From positions 1 through 12,380 of the forward strand of contig CAJTLD010000078.1 in assembly GCA_910577065.1 (NCBI GenBank): DNA of 12,380 nucleotides. Direction: 5' to 3'. Made by a program: the position numbers and the translations under genes. Positions within the stretch are counted from its first letter, which is position 1, and the number at the start of each line of letters is the position of its first letter. Shown in pieces: positions 1 through 6,951 of this stretch. The stretch is from an uncultured Lachnospiraceae bacterium. GTDB taxonomy: Bacteria > Bacillota > Clostridia > Lachnospirales > Lachnospiraceae. The notes under the pieces were generated by a model. That model was not told where the DNA came from. It saw only the letters and a program-made list of their open reading frames with translations, and searched no databases.

Positions 1-34
1 CCAAAAACACCGGTATCATTTTCTTATATTTCAT
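1..34 (-). CDS. N-terminus of an unidentified protein, cut by the window edge
   Basis: Only the first 11 codons are inside the window, reading MKYKKMIPVFL on the minus strand. The lysine-rich start followed by hydrophobic residues could begin a signal peptide or a membrane segment, but too little is visible to name a family. An AAAGGAG ribosome site lies about 10 nt upstream of the ATG at 34, and a sigma-A-like promoter sits about 40 nt upstream of that start. A second in-frame ATG at 19 is a less likely start because it is further from the ribosome site. The support is the ribosome site plus the promoter; the product is unknown. Confidence 0.45.
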   Translation of the reverse strand, partial: MKYKKMIPVFL

Positions 35-72
35 AGAAATACGGCTCCTTTCTCTTATGATAAATTCAGCCT

Positions 73-101
73 ACCATAAGAACCTTACAGGAAAATGACA
101 A
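73..101 (-). promoter_or_regulatory. Candidate sigma-A promoter for the left-edge gene
   Basis: On the minus strand TTGTCA (96-101, five of six consensus bases) is separated by exactly 17 nt from TATGGT (73-78, four of six). This would start a transcript a little over 30 nt before the ATG at 34. The assignment rests on motif and spacing only. Confidence 0.45.
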
Positions 102-190
102 GGAACAGATAGGTAAATCTTTTGAAAATGGGGCGCATAATCTTTATGTGGATGGCGAATATCGTGATGTTTCCTAATCGCACAGCAGTA

Positions 191-241
191 AAAATCCCCG
201 GAGTATAACCGCCTTTCCACAAGGCGGCCATAATCCGGGGA
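191..241 (-). terminator. Two-tier intrinsic terminator after the permease-prefix gene
   Basis: The outer arms 195-202 and 234-241 pair perfectly over 8 bp. The inner arms 209-215 and 221-227 pair over 7 bp around a 5-nt loop, and a 6-nt internal loop separates the two tiers. Read on the minus strand, the hairpin starts about 20 nt past the stop codon at 261 and is followed by TTTTTA, so it should end transcription of the PadR/permease-prefix operon. The plus-strand side has only a weak T tract. The rest of 1-260 holds the left-edge gene start and its promoter; I see no other gene there. Confidence 0.8.
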
Positions 242-260
242 ACTTTTCCACAAAAACGGT

Positions 261-1268
261 TTATTCTGCACGGCATATGATGGATATTGCCGCGCTGATC
301 GCTCCAAAGATTATGCCCGAGACCGGCCAGATAATCCAGGTAAAGCCCCATTCCATGGTTATAATACTCCACACCAGATAAATTGCCGCAACAATCGGCC
401 AGTAAATGGACGCAATCAGTTCCGTCAGTTTTTTTCCTTTCTTTTCCATCGCCCTTTTGGGCCTGTATTCTCCTTTTCCAAGCAACACTTCATAAGCGTC
501 TTTCTTCATTCCTTCCGTAACAATCAAAAATACCCCGATTGCCACAAATGCAAACAAGCCGATTCCGGATAACTGTTCCACCCAGTAAAACGGCCCGGAG
601 CCCAAAAACGCACTGACAAATAAAGGCGGCACAACGCTTAAAATACACAAAATAACTCCCGCCGCTATTTTTACGCCAAAATATTGGTTAAAAACGTCAT
701 ACTGCTCTGTTATCCGCTCTCTTGTACGGGCGTCCAGCTTTACTTCACTTTTTTTGTAGTCGTCATACCGGCTGATTGAAACGCCTGACGTTATAAAAAT
801 ACCAACTGCCACCGCAATCATAAAAAACAGGGAAGCGCCGCCGACCGCCTCCGAAAGAGCCTCCGGAATTATGCCGATTTCTCTCATGGTTTCTAAAATA
901 CAGGGGAGAACAGGGGACAGGATGCACAACGCCACGCCTACGGCGACTTTAAACCCAAAATCGGCCTGTCTGTTCAGATATTCCTGCGCCTGTGCCAACG
1001 TAAGCATTTTTTCATTGCCGCTGCCCGCCTCCTCTTTCTTTTCAATCGTAATCTTTTTGCCTGGGCCGAGTTCGGCTGCAATTTCGTCCATACTGCCAAA
1101 CTCTGAAATCACAATTCCAATGGCTTCGTGCTCGGATTTGCCTTCCGCCTTTAATTCATTGTATTTGTCTTCCATAATCCCAAGCAGTTCTTCCCTGGCT
1201 TTTCTGGCCTGCGAGGTATCCGGGTAATTTCCAAACAGATTGTCAATATAACTAATAATGGTTTCCAT
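261..1268 (-). CDS. Membrane protein with N-terminal permease prefix domain
   Basis: This 335-residue protein begins with a helical soluble segment (about residues 1-70) with the KAREELLGIMEDKYNEL and HEAIGIVISEFGSMDEIAAELG patterns typical of the permease prefix / DUF1700-like domain found beside PadR regulators. About six hydrophobic segments follow, near 104-126, 140-163, 197-222, 233-252, 286-304 and 309-332. Residues 104-124 and 197-217 resemble each other closely (FGFKVAVGVALCILS and FGVKIAAGVILCILS), suggesting an internal duplication. The ATG at 1268 has an AAGGAGG site and lies 14 nt after the PadR stop codon, so the two are one operon. Family knowledge suggests a membrane effector whose production is repressed by its PadR partner; the molecular activity is unknown. 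Confidence 0.75.
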   Translation of the reverse strand: METIISYIDNLFGNYPDTSQARKAREELLGIMEDKYNELKAEGKSEHEAIGIVISEFGSMDEIAAELGPGKKITIEKKEEAGSGNEKMLTLAQAQEYLNRQADFGFKVAVGVALCILSPVLPCILETMREIGIIPEALSEAVGGASLFFMIAVAVGIFITSGVSISRYDDYKKSEVKLDARTRERITEQYDVFNQYFGVKIAAGVILCILSVVPPLFVSAFLGSGPFYWVEQLSGIGLFAFVAIGVFLIVTEGMKKDAYEVLLGKGEYRPKRAMEKKGKKLTELIASIYWPIVAAIYLVWSIITMEWGFTWIIWPVSGIIFGAISAAISIICRAE

Positions 1269-1282
1269 GCTAAAATCCTCCT

Positions 1283-1609
1283 TTAACCTTTCTCATGAAA
1301 CTTGTCTACGACTTCCTTTGTAAGTTCCCATTCGCCGCACTTCTCCTGGTAATAATCCCTTCCGGCCTGTGTAATGCGGTAATACGTCCTCCGTTTGCCG
1401 TTTGTCTCGCTGCCGTAAAAGGATTCGATATAACCGTTTTTTTCCAGCCTTGTAAATGCGGAATACAGTGTCGTTTCTTTGATGACGTATTTTTCTTCCG
1501 TGCGGGATTTGATTTCCCGGGAAATCTGTTATCCATAAGATGGTTCGGATAAAATCAGACATAGGATCATCATATCGTTGTAGCCGCGTATCCCGTCACT
1601 GCTTATCAT
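1283..1609 (-). pseudogene. PadR-family repressor, interrupted by one in-frame stop
   Basis: Read from the ATG at 1609, the frame runs 108 codons and ends with TAA at 1283-1285. It has normal PadR features: MMILCLILSEPSYG, then QISREIKSRTEEKYVIKETT, LYSAFTRLEKNGYIESFYG, and a basic wing containing GKRRTYYRIT. Codon 27 (1529-1531) is TAA where PadR proteins have tyrosine in the SYGYQI motif; one base change from TAT or TAC explains it. The ribosome site (AAAGGAGG), length and downstream frame are otherwise intact, and no good restart codon follows the stop. A functional copy would be a winged-helix dimer repressing its own operon and the membrane gene at 261-1268. The stop could be a recent null mutation, a sequencing error, or be read through; the sequence alone cannot decide. 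Confidence 0.85.
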
Positions 1610-1639
1610 GCGTACCGCCTCCTTTCGGAAAGTATTATG

Positions 1640-1688
1640 TCTGTCGTAGTAATTTGCAAAATCAGAATAACACAATTACTACGATAGA
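1640..1688. promoter_or_regulatory. Inverted repeat upstream of padR, candidate operator
   Basis: Arms 1640-1654 and 1674-1688 are 15-bp inverted repeats with one mismatch; the central 11 bp (TCGTAGTAATT / AATTACTACGA) are perfect, and the arms are 19 nt apart. The repeat lies 31-79 bp upstream of the padR ATG, in an AT-rich stretch. PadR regulators usually bind dyads in their own promoter, so autoregulation is the natural inference. An RNA hairpin in the leader is the alternative. Confidence 0.5.
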
Positions 1689-1759
1689 TCAAGTAATTTT
1701 TTCAAAAAAAGCAGGGCTGTTGCATTCAGAAGTAAACATACAAGATTCTGTAAATAGAA

Positions 1760-1768
1760 ATTATACCA
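1760..1768 (-). promoter_or_regulatory. Candidate extended -10 promoter for the padR operon
   Basis: On the minus strand TGGTATAAT (1760-1768) is a perfect extended -10 element, with no good -35 at 17 nt. It would give a leader of roughly 145 nt carrying the inverted repeat at 1640-1688. A competing weaker pair, TTGCAA (1654-1659) and TAATAC (1632-1637) with a 16-nt spacer, would place the promoter inside the repeat. Either would start transcription in the gap after the ABC operon, where I see no convincing terminator. Confidence 0.4.
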
Positions 1769-1815
1769 TATCCTGCAGTTGTATTTCTTCATACGACAGC
1801 CCCGCAATTTTATCT

Positions 1816-2973
1816 TCACTTCCCCCGCCGATATTTGGAAACCGAAAGCGCCAGAGCGAACAGCGCCGCCGCAAACAACGCCTGTACGCCTATATTTTCC
1901 CAATACGCGCCGCCCGCAAACGGCGTCCCGCCAAACCCGCTGACCAGATCATTATTGCGGATATACCAGTAAAACGGCAGAAACTTAGAAACCGCGCACA
2001 CATTACTCCCAAGCTGCTGCTGCGGAATAAATACGCCGCACAAAAAGCACATCCCAAGCGTAATAACATTGTTGCACATACTGACCATGCTTGAGGACGG
2101 ATGAAAACAACTGATAATCAGCGCAATCGCTGCCGCTGCCGGCAAAATCATAATGCTGTTTGCCATGCACAAAAGCCCTGTCTCCCGAAACAGCACATTC
2201 CCGTAAAAGATCCGGGCAATCAGCTGAAACAACGCCCAAATGCCGAAACAGTACACAATGCTCCCCAACGCAAGCTGCAGGTTCTTTGCAGACAGTCCAA
2301 GAGAAGAGCACGAAATCCGCTTTGCCAGCCCCTCCTCCCAGAACGTTGTCAAAATCGGCGTAATGCCGCTTAAAATCATGCTTAAAATTACATACGGCAG
2401 AAACTGGTAATAATAGTAAATTCCTTTCATGCCGGACGCTCCGTCTTCTTGTTGCGCAAGCACCCGCACCTGCCCCGCGGCGGCATTCAGCGCTTTCTCC
2501 GTATGGCTTTGCGCATCCGCTAAGGATTTGCCCCCGGCCAGATACAGCCGCACGGCTTTAAGATACGTATTGATCTGCCCTTCCACAAACACGCTGCTGT
2601 AAACGCCCGGGATCCGCATTGTTTCATACAAATCGGTTTCCCCGCCAGAAAGCTTTTCTTCAAATCCTTTTGGCAAAATCAGCACAAAATCAATATCCCG
2701 GTAAAAAAGCCGATCTAAAAGCGCTTCCCTGTCATATTCAAGCTTTGTCAGATTGTGAATCCCCGCAAGATACCCCGTCAGCGCAGCCGAAGCGTCCGAC
2801 CGATCCGCATCAATCACCGCTACGTCAAGCGCAACCGAGGCAAACGCCTGGCTGTCCGTATCCACAGACGAGCGGGACAAAAAAAGCGCGACGCCGGAAA
2901 AGATAATAAAATACATTATGTTAATCGGCAGGGATCTTCTGGCTGTTTTAAAAAAAGCTTTAAATACTTGCAT
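1816..2973 (-). CDS. ABC-2 type transporter permease, second subunit
   Basis: This 385-residue protein has ABC-2 export permease topology: one N-terminal membrane helix (about 17-33), a long extracytoplasmic region (about 35-185), then several C-terminal helices between about 188 and 380. The segment near 306-342 (CFLCGVFIPQQQL, then FLPFYWYIRNND) matches the conserved C-terminal region of ABC-2 permeases. The ATG at 2973 overlaps the end of the upstream permease by 14 bp and has its own AAGGAGG site, implying translational coupling. It probably pairs with the permease at 2960-4123 to form a heterodimeric channel driven by the ATPase at 4138-5082. The substrate cannot be read from sequence; the associated sensor system suggests an antimicrobial or other membrane-active compound. 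Confidence 0.85.
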   Translation of the reverse strand: MQVFKAFFKTARRSLPINIMYFIIFSGVALFLSRSSVDTDSQAFASVALDVAVIDADRSDASAALTGYLAGIHNLTKLEYDREALLDRLFYRDIDFVLILPKGFEEKLSGGETDLYETMRIPGVYSSVFVEGQINTYLKAVRLYLAGGKSLADAQSHTEKALNAAAGQVRVLAQQEDGASGMKGIYYYYQFLPYVILSMILSGITPILTTFWEEGLAKRISCSSLGLSAKNLQLALGSIVYCFGIWALFQLIARIFYGNVLFRETGLLCMANSIMILPAAAAIALIISCFHPSSSMVSMCNNVITLGMCFLCGVFIPQQQLGSNVCAVSKFLPFYWYIRNNDLVSGFGGTPFAGGAYWENIGVQALFAAALFALALSVSKYRRGK

Positions 2974-4123
2974 ACGTTTTCCTCCTTATCATCATGCAGC
3001 CGGCAGCCAGAAAAACCGCCGCCATAAGAAACAAGGCGAACAGGTTCCCGAAATAACGGCCGTTTACGCCGTATATATTCAGCGTCAGAAAGCTGTCCGA
3101 TATCCGCACCGCAGGATTGATTACATTTAAAAACGGGCAGAATTTTTCTACTACATTACGCATATTCCCAAACATCAGGCCGCTTAAAAAGCAGCAGAAC
3201 AAGGATGAACTGACCAAAATCCCCACCTTGGTCCCTTCCGCAACTTTTCCGATGCAGCCCACAAAAAATCCAAACGCAACGCCTGTCACACAGCCCGCAA
3301 ACACGGTCAAAAACAAAAGAGGCAGACCGACTCCAAACTTTATGCCGAGCACATAAACCAGATAAACCACCGGGACGGCCAGGCATACAAACTGCGTCAG
3401 GATGCCGGAGCCAAACTGCGCCGCAACGGACACGGACTTTCTGCAGGGGGAAATGCATTTCCTGGCCCCGAGCGCGGAAAGGTTTGCCTGGTTATTCATG
3501 GCAATGTACGCCCCCGCAAACGACGTAAACAGGCATGCCATCGCTATCAGGTTATAAAAATACTGCACCGTATTGTCCAGATTGCCGTCTGTCAGCTTTT
3601 TGGGGCTGCCGTAAGAAACGGTTTCCAACAGGCCGGGCATCTCCTGCGCAAAGGCGGGATTTTCGGCAATCAGTTCCGTAACGGCCGTTTCACTGGCCCT
3701 ATAATCCTGAAAAAACATTTCCAGGATACTCTGTTCTATCGCAAGCGTGCTGTTCATATTCTCCGCTTCCACAGACGCGCACAGCAGCGTCACCTCTTCC
3801 CCGATCCGAAAAATTCCGCGTACTTTATTTTCCTGCAGCAATTTTTTTGCCGTGTGAAAATCGGTTTCGGACACGTCAAAATACGGCGGACAGGTTTCCT
3901 CGCAAAGAGCCGTAAGCGTATCCGTAAAAGCCCGGTTGTCCGCCCCGTTTTCACGGCAGACCGCCACCGGAATGGTATGAAAATTTTCCGTCGTATTGTT
4001 TATGCTGCCAAATGCAAAATAAAACAGTGTTCCCAAAATAACGGGAAACATCAGCATCCAGAACAGTTCCTCCTTCTGCCGCAGCAGACGCCTGATTTCG
4101 TAAACAAACTCATGCCAAAACAT
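2960..4123 (-). CDS. ABC-2 type transporter permease, first subunit
   Basis: This 387-residue protein starts with a cytoplasmic segment containing FVYEIRRLLRQKEELFWMLMFP, typical of ABC-2 permeases, with membrane helix 1 near 21-40. A large outside loop spans about 41-185, with further helices near 187-207, 238-260, 266-291, 298-320 and 357-379. The motif FGNMRNVVEKFCPFLNVINPAVRISD (318-343, here described by its ends) is the usual pre-C-terminal region. The start at 4123 has AGGAGGG just upstream and lies 14 nt after the ATPase stop. It likely forms the membrane pore with the second permease. The architecture resembles LnrM/LnrN or YvfS-type exporters, though family membership finer than ABC-2 is inference. 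Confidence 0.85.
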   Translation of the reverse strand: MFWHEFVYEIRRLLRQKEELFWMLMFPVILGTLFYFAFGSINNTTENFHTIPVAVCRENGADNRAFTDTLTALCEETCPPYFDVSETDFHTAKKLLQENKVRGIFRIGEEVTLLCASVEAENMNSTLAIEQSILEMFFQDYRASETAVTELIAENPAFAQEMPGLLETVSYGSPKKLTDGNLDNTVQYFYNLIAMACLFTSFAGAYIAMNNQANLSALGARKCISPCRKSVSVAAQFGSGILTQFVCLAVPVVYLVYVLGIKFGVGLPLLFLTVFAGCVTGVAFGFFVGCIGKVAEGTKVGILVSSSLFCCFLSGLMFGNMRNVVEKFCPFLNVINPAVRISDSFLTLNIYGVNGRYFGNLFALFLMAAVFLAAGCMMIRRKTYASI

Positions 4124-4137
4124 ACGCTCCCTCCTCT

Positions 4138-5082
4138 TTATACATCCCGTAACCCACGCCCGGTTATCTCTAAAAATACATCGTTTAGGGTGGGCAGTTC
4201 CGAATAAACCCTTCCGAACGGAATATCGTGCTGCTGCAGGTAATTTAATATGTGAATCAGGTTGTGCCTGCCGCCGGAGCAGGCGATATTTAACTGCCGC
4301 TTTGCAAATACGGCGTCGTATACATGGGGCAGGGCGCGGATATTGCCGATATCCGCTTCGGAAACGGCGGATAACTCTATACTGATTTTTTCACTTTTTT
4401 TAATCATTTGTTTCAGTTCGTCCGCCGTGCCTGCCGCAATGTTTTTCCCGTGATCCATAATCGCAATGCGGGTGCAAAGCTGCTCGACCTCTTCCATATA
4501 ATGCGACGTGTAAATCACGGTCGCTCCCTGGCGGTTTAATTCGGCGATGCCTTCTAAGATTTTATTGCGGCTCTGCGGATCTACGGCAACCGTCGGTTCG
4601 TCTAATATGATAAGCTTCGGCTTATGCGCTATGCCGCACGCAATATTCAGCCGGCGCAAAAGCCCGCCGGAAAGCTTTTTGGGATAAAATTTACGGAACT
4701 GCCCCAGTTCCACAAAATCAATCGTTTCCTCCACGTATTTGCGCCGCAGCTTTTTGTCGCGGACATAGAGCCCGCAGAAATAGTCAATGTTTTCATAGAC
4801 GGTCAGCGCGTCAAAAACGGCGACGTTCTGCATAACAATCCCAATCTGCCGCTTTAACTCGTAACTGTCCGGGCGCATCGTTTCGCCGAATACTTCAATC
4901 GTGCCTTTGTCGAATGAAAGCAGCGACAAAATACAGTGGATCGTCGTAGTCTTGCCCGATCCGTTTGGGCCGAGCAGGCCGAAAATATCGCCTTCATTGA
5001 TTTGTATGTTGAAATGATCGACTGCAATTAAATCCTTATAGCGTTTTACAAGGTTTTCAATTTTAATAACCGGTACTGCCAT
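4138..5082 (-). CDS. ABC transporter ATP-binding protein (drug-export type)
   Basis: This 314-residue cytoplasmic ATPase has all the nucleotide-binding motifs in order: Walker A GPNGSGKT (38-45), Q-loop Gln85, signature LSGGL (137-141), Walker B LIILDEP (157-163), D-loop region near 166-169, and H-switch His194. The signature has Leu in place of the common Gln, a variation tolerated in exporter ATPases. Residues beyond about 225 form the extra C-terminal domain common in drug and antibiotic export ATPases, ending in LNDVFLEITGRGL. The ATG at 5082 has AAAGGAG upstream. It is the first gene of the three-gene export operon and is transcribed divergently from the sensor kinase. It should power the two ABC-2 permeases; Bacillus LnrL is a plausible counterpart by layout. 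Confidence 0.92.
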   Translation of the reverse strand: MAVPVIKIENLVKRYKDLIAVDHFNIQINEGDIFGLLGPNGSGKTTTIHCILSLLSFDKGTIEVFGETMRPDSYELKRQIGIVMQNVAVFDALTVYENIDYFCGLYVRDKKLRRKYVEETIDFVELGQFRKFYPKKLSGGLLRRLNIACGIAHKPKLIILDEPTVAVDPQSRNKILEGIAELNRQGATVIYTSHYMEEVEQLCTRIAIMDHGKNIAAGTADELKQMIKKSEKISIELSAVSEADIGNIRALPHVYDAVFAKRQLNIACSGGRHNLIHILNYLQQHDIPFGRVYSELPTLNDVFLEITGRGLRDV

Positions 5083-5121
5083 TCCTTACTCCTTTCTGTG
5101 TCATTGAATCGGTATCGTTCT

Positions 5122-5150
5122 ATTATATCCGGCGGCAGGCCCGGGCAGAA
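5122..5150 (-). promoter_or_regulatory. Candidate promoter of the ABC operon, weak -35
   Basis: On the minus strand a perfect TATAAT lies at 5122-5127, but the hexamer 17 nt upstream (5145-5150, TTCTGC) matches TTGACA only at its first two bases. A good -10 with a poor -35 is typical of a promoter needing an activator. The predicted start near 5115 leaves about a 33-nt leader before the ATPase ATG. Confidence 0.5.
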
Positions 5151-5172
5151 GTGAGCAGAATCATTTGGACCG

Positions 5173-5186
5173 ATGACAAATGTCAT
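5173..5186. promoter_or_regulatory. Palindrome, candidate response-regulator binding site
   Basis: ATGACA-AA-TGTCAT is a perfect 6-2-6 palindrome centred about 64 bp upstream of the predicted ABC-operon start. Its position between divergent operons and its form fit a NarL/LuxR-family response regulator site that activates the transporter promoter. The binding protein is inferred to be the regulator at 6325-6951. I see no convincing promoter for the rightward kinase operon in the rest of the gap. Confidence 0.45.
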
Positions 5187-5254
5187 ATCCGCCTTGAATT
5201 TTTGCCGCGGTTATGATAACGTTTCCATACACGATTGCATAAGGAGGCGCGCCT

Positions 5255-6334
5255 ATGGACGAACTGCCAGACAACCTGATCCTTTTTGGCCTGGGATTTC
5301 TTTTGATTCCGGGAAATACCCCCGCGGCGTTATCCGTCACGGCCGTTTTAACCGCCGTGATCGCAGCCACGCTCGGCTCCTATACGAAACGCAGGAGTTT
5401 AACGTACCTTTTGTCCGCCGCCGTCTTCCTTGCCTGCCTGCTGAATCCGGTAATCCTTCTGTTCTTTCCCGTTTTCCTGTACGATATGGTTTCCCGGAAC
5501 GCCTGCGCCGCGGCCCTGCCCATGCTGCCGCTGTTTTTTTCCGGCTTGCCGGTAAGCCGCTCCGGTTTGCCGCTCTGGCTTCTTACCGCCCTGCTGGCCG
5601 TCTTGCTTGCGCGAAAAACCACCGAAAAACGGAAGCTTTCCGAAGAACGGTTCCGAATCCGCGACAGCAGTACCGAACTAAACCGGATGTTAGAAGAAAA
5701 AAACAGGACGCTTATTGAAAAACAGGATTACGAAATCCATCTGGCAACCCTCAAAGAGCGCAACCGGATTGCCCGGGAAATCCATGACAATGTCGGGCAC
5801 CTGCTTTCCCGTTCGCTGCTTTTGACGGGCGCCCTTTTAACCGTAGAACGGGAAGGGGCCGTGCACGATCAGCTTTCGAGCCTCCGCCGGACGCTGGACT
5901 CGGCCATGGACAGTATCCGCACGAGCGTTCACGGGCTGCACGATGACGCCGTTGATTTAAAACACGCGCTGCAGGAGATGCTTGCGCCGATGCGGCCGGA
6001 TTTTGAAACCGCGTTGGATTACGATATGTCCGAACAGGTTCCAAATCCGGTAAAATACTGTCTGATTGCCGTCACAAAGGAAGCGCTTTCCAACACAATC
6101 CGGCACAGCGGCGCAGACCGGGTGCAGATCCGCTGCCGGGAGCATCCCGGATTTTACCGGCTTTCCGTGGAGGACAACGGAACCGAATCTCCCCAAAAGC
6201 CCGAAAACGGCCTTGGGCTTTCCAACATGAAAGACCGCGTCTCCGCCCTGGGCGGAACGATGCGTATCCACAGGGAAACAGGCTTTTGCATTTTTATATC
6301 AATTCCAAAAACGGAGGAACTTACATGCAGGTAG
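5255..6334 (+). CDS. Membrane sensor histidine kinase, HisKA_3 (NarL/LuxR-partner) type
   Basis: This 359-residue kinase has a hydrophobic N-terminal half with about four or five membrane segments (within 7-120) and no large extracellular sensor loop. A coiled linker follows (about 121-165). The dimerisation/phosphoacceptor region ERNRIAREIHDNVGHLLSRS contains the likely phosphorylated His177. The ATPase domain shows an N-box (KEALSNTIRH, 275-284, Asn280), DNG (307-309) and the glycine-rich NGLGLSNMKDRV stretch. Kinases with loop-poor membrane sensors often sense through the membrane or a cognate ABC transporter. The ATG at 5255 has an AAGGAGG site 7 nt upstream. It overlaps the regulator gene by 10 bp, so the two form one signalling pair, probably sensing the compound exported by the divergent ABC transporter. 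Confidence 0.9.
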   Translation: MDELPDNLILFGLGFLLIPGNTPAALSVTAVLTAVIAATLGSYTKRRSLTYLLSAAVFLACLLNPVILLFFPVFLYDMVSRNACAAALPMLPLFFSGLPVSRSGLPLWLLTALLAVLLARKTTEKRKLSEERFRIRDSSTELNRMLEEKNRTLIEKQDYEIHLATLKERNRIAREIHDNVGHLLSRSLLLTGALLTVEREGAVHDQLSSLRRTLDSAMDSIRTSVHGLHDDAVDLKHALQEMLAPMRPDFETALDYDMSEQVPNPVKYCLIAVTKEALSNTIRHSGADRVQIRCREHPGFYRLSVEDNGTESPQKPENGLGLSNMKDRVSALGGTMRIHRETGFCIFISIPKTEELTCR

Positions 6335-6951
6335 TAGTGATAGACGACGATCAGCTGGTCGCCGTTTCTTTGAAAACGATTTTGGAAGCGGCTCCGCACA
6401 TTACGGTGGCCGCGTTAGGAACCGGAGGAAGAGACGCCATCTTACTGTACCGCGCGCACAGGCCGGACGTCCTTTTGATGGATATCCGGATGGAGCCCGT
6501 GTCCGGCTTAGAAGCCGCCGAAGAGATCCTTGCAGAATACCCGGAAGCAAACATTCTGTTTCTGACGACGTTTTCCGATGATGAATATATTATAAAAGCG
6601 CTCCGGTTAGGCGCAAAGGGGTATATTTTAAAACAGGATTTTGAAGGGATTGTGCCTGCGCTTGACGCGGTAGCCGGCGGCCAGGCGGTCTTCGGCGGCG
6701 GCATTGCGGGAAAAATCCCGTCTCTGCTGCACCAGTCGCCTCCACACGATTACGGCAGATACGGCATCAGTAAGAAAGAGCGGGAAATTATCGAAGAAGT
6801 GGCAAAGGGATTTTGCAATAAAGAGATTGCGGCGCGGCTGTTTTTAAGCGAGGGGACGGTGCGCAATTATATCAGTGTTATTCTGGAAAAGCTTGGCCTG
6901 CGCGACCGGACGCAGCTGGCAATCTATTATTTTACAGGAGGGAACGTATGA
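6325..6951 (+). CDS. NarL/LuxR-family response regulator
   Basis: The chosen ATG at 6325 has GGAGG 7 nt upstream and gives MQVVVIDDDQ, the standard receiver-domain start. An upstream in-frame ATG at 6286 would add 13 residues encoded inside the kinase gene and has no ribosome site. The 208-residue protein has a receiver domain with acidic Asp7-Asp9, phosphoacceptor Asp53 (LLMDIRM), a TT switch at 81-82 and Lys103. A LuxR-type helix-turn-helix occupies about 146-203, with KKEREIIEEVAKGFCNKEIA and SEGTVRNYISVILEKLGL. It overlaps the kinase by 10 bp and the next gene by 4 bp. It most likely activates the ABC operon at 1816-5082 through the palindrome at 5173-5186; that target is inferred from position. 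Confidence 0.93.
   Translation: MQVVVIDDDQLVAVSLKTILEAAPHITVAALGTGGRDAILLYRAHRPDVLLMDIRMEPVSGLEAAEEILAEYPEANILFLTTFSDDEYIIKALRLGAKGYILKQDFEGIVPALDAVAGGQAVFGGGIAGKIPSLLHQSPPHDYGRYGISKKEREIIEEVAKGFCNKEIAARLFLSEGTVRNYISVILEKLGLRDRTQLAIYYFTGGNV

Noticed and set aside
64..177. Plus-strand open stretch reading ...QENDKEQIGKSFENGAHNLYVDGEYRDVS then TAA, which looks like a protein C-terminus
   Set aside because: It has no start codon or ribosome site, is bounded by an in-frame TAA at 61-63, and overlaps the minus-strand promoter at 73-101. It may be a gene remnant, but the evidence is composition only.
1293..1562. 89-codon minus-strand frame starting MSDFIRTILW over padR
   Set aside because: It is out of frame with the clearly PadR-like reading, shows no family motifs, and exists only as a shadow.
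1683..1793. Minus-strand 37-codon frame starting MKKYNCRIW, hydrophobic, between the ABC operon and padR
   Set aside because: No ribosome site precedes its ATG, it overlaps the extended -10 and part of the inverted repeat, and AT-rich DNA easily gives such hydrophobic frames.
1713..1803. Possible terminator after the ABC operon: GGGCTGT and ACAGCCC arms followed by seven T on the minus strand
   Set aside because: The arms are only 7 bp and about 77 nt apart, far too long a loop for a normal intrinsic terminator.
5194..5217. TTGAAT and TATGAT as a promoter for the kinase operon
   Set aside because: The spacer is 12 nt, too short for sigma-A recognition; no better pair was found.
6286..6324. 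Longer start for the response regulator, adding 13 residues
   Set aside because: The added residues lie inside the kinase gene, have no ribosome site, and precede the standard receiver-domain start at 6325.
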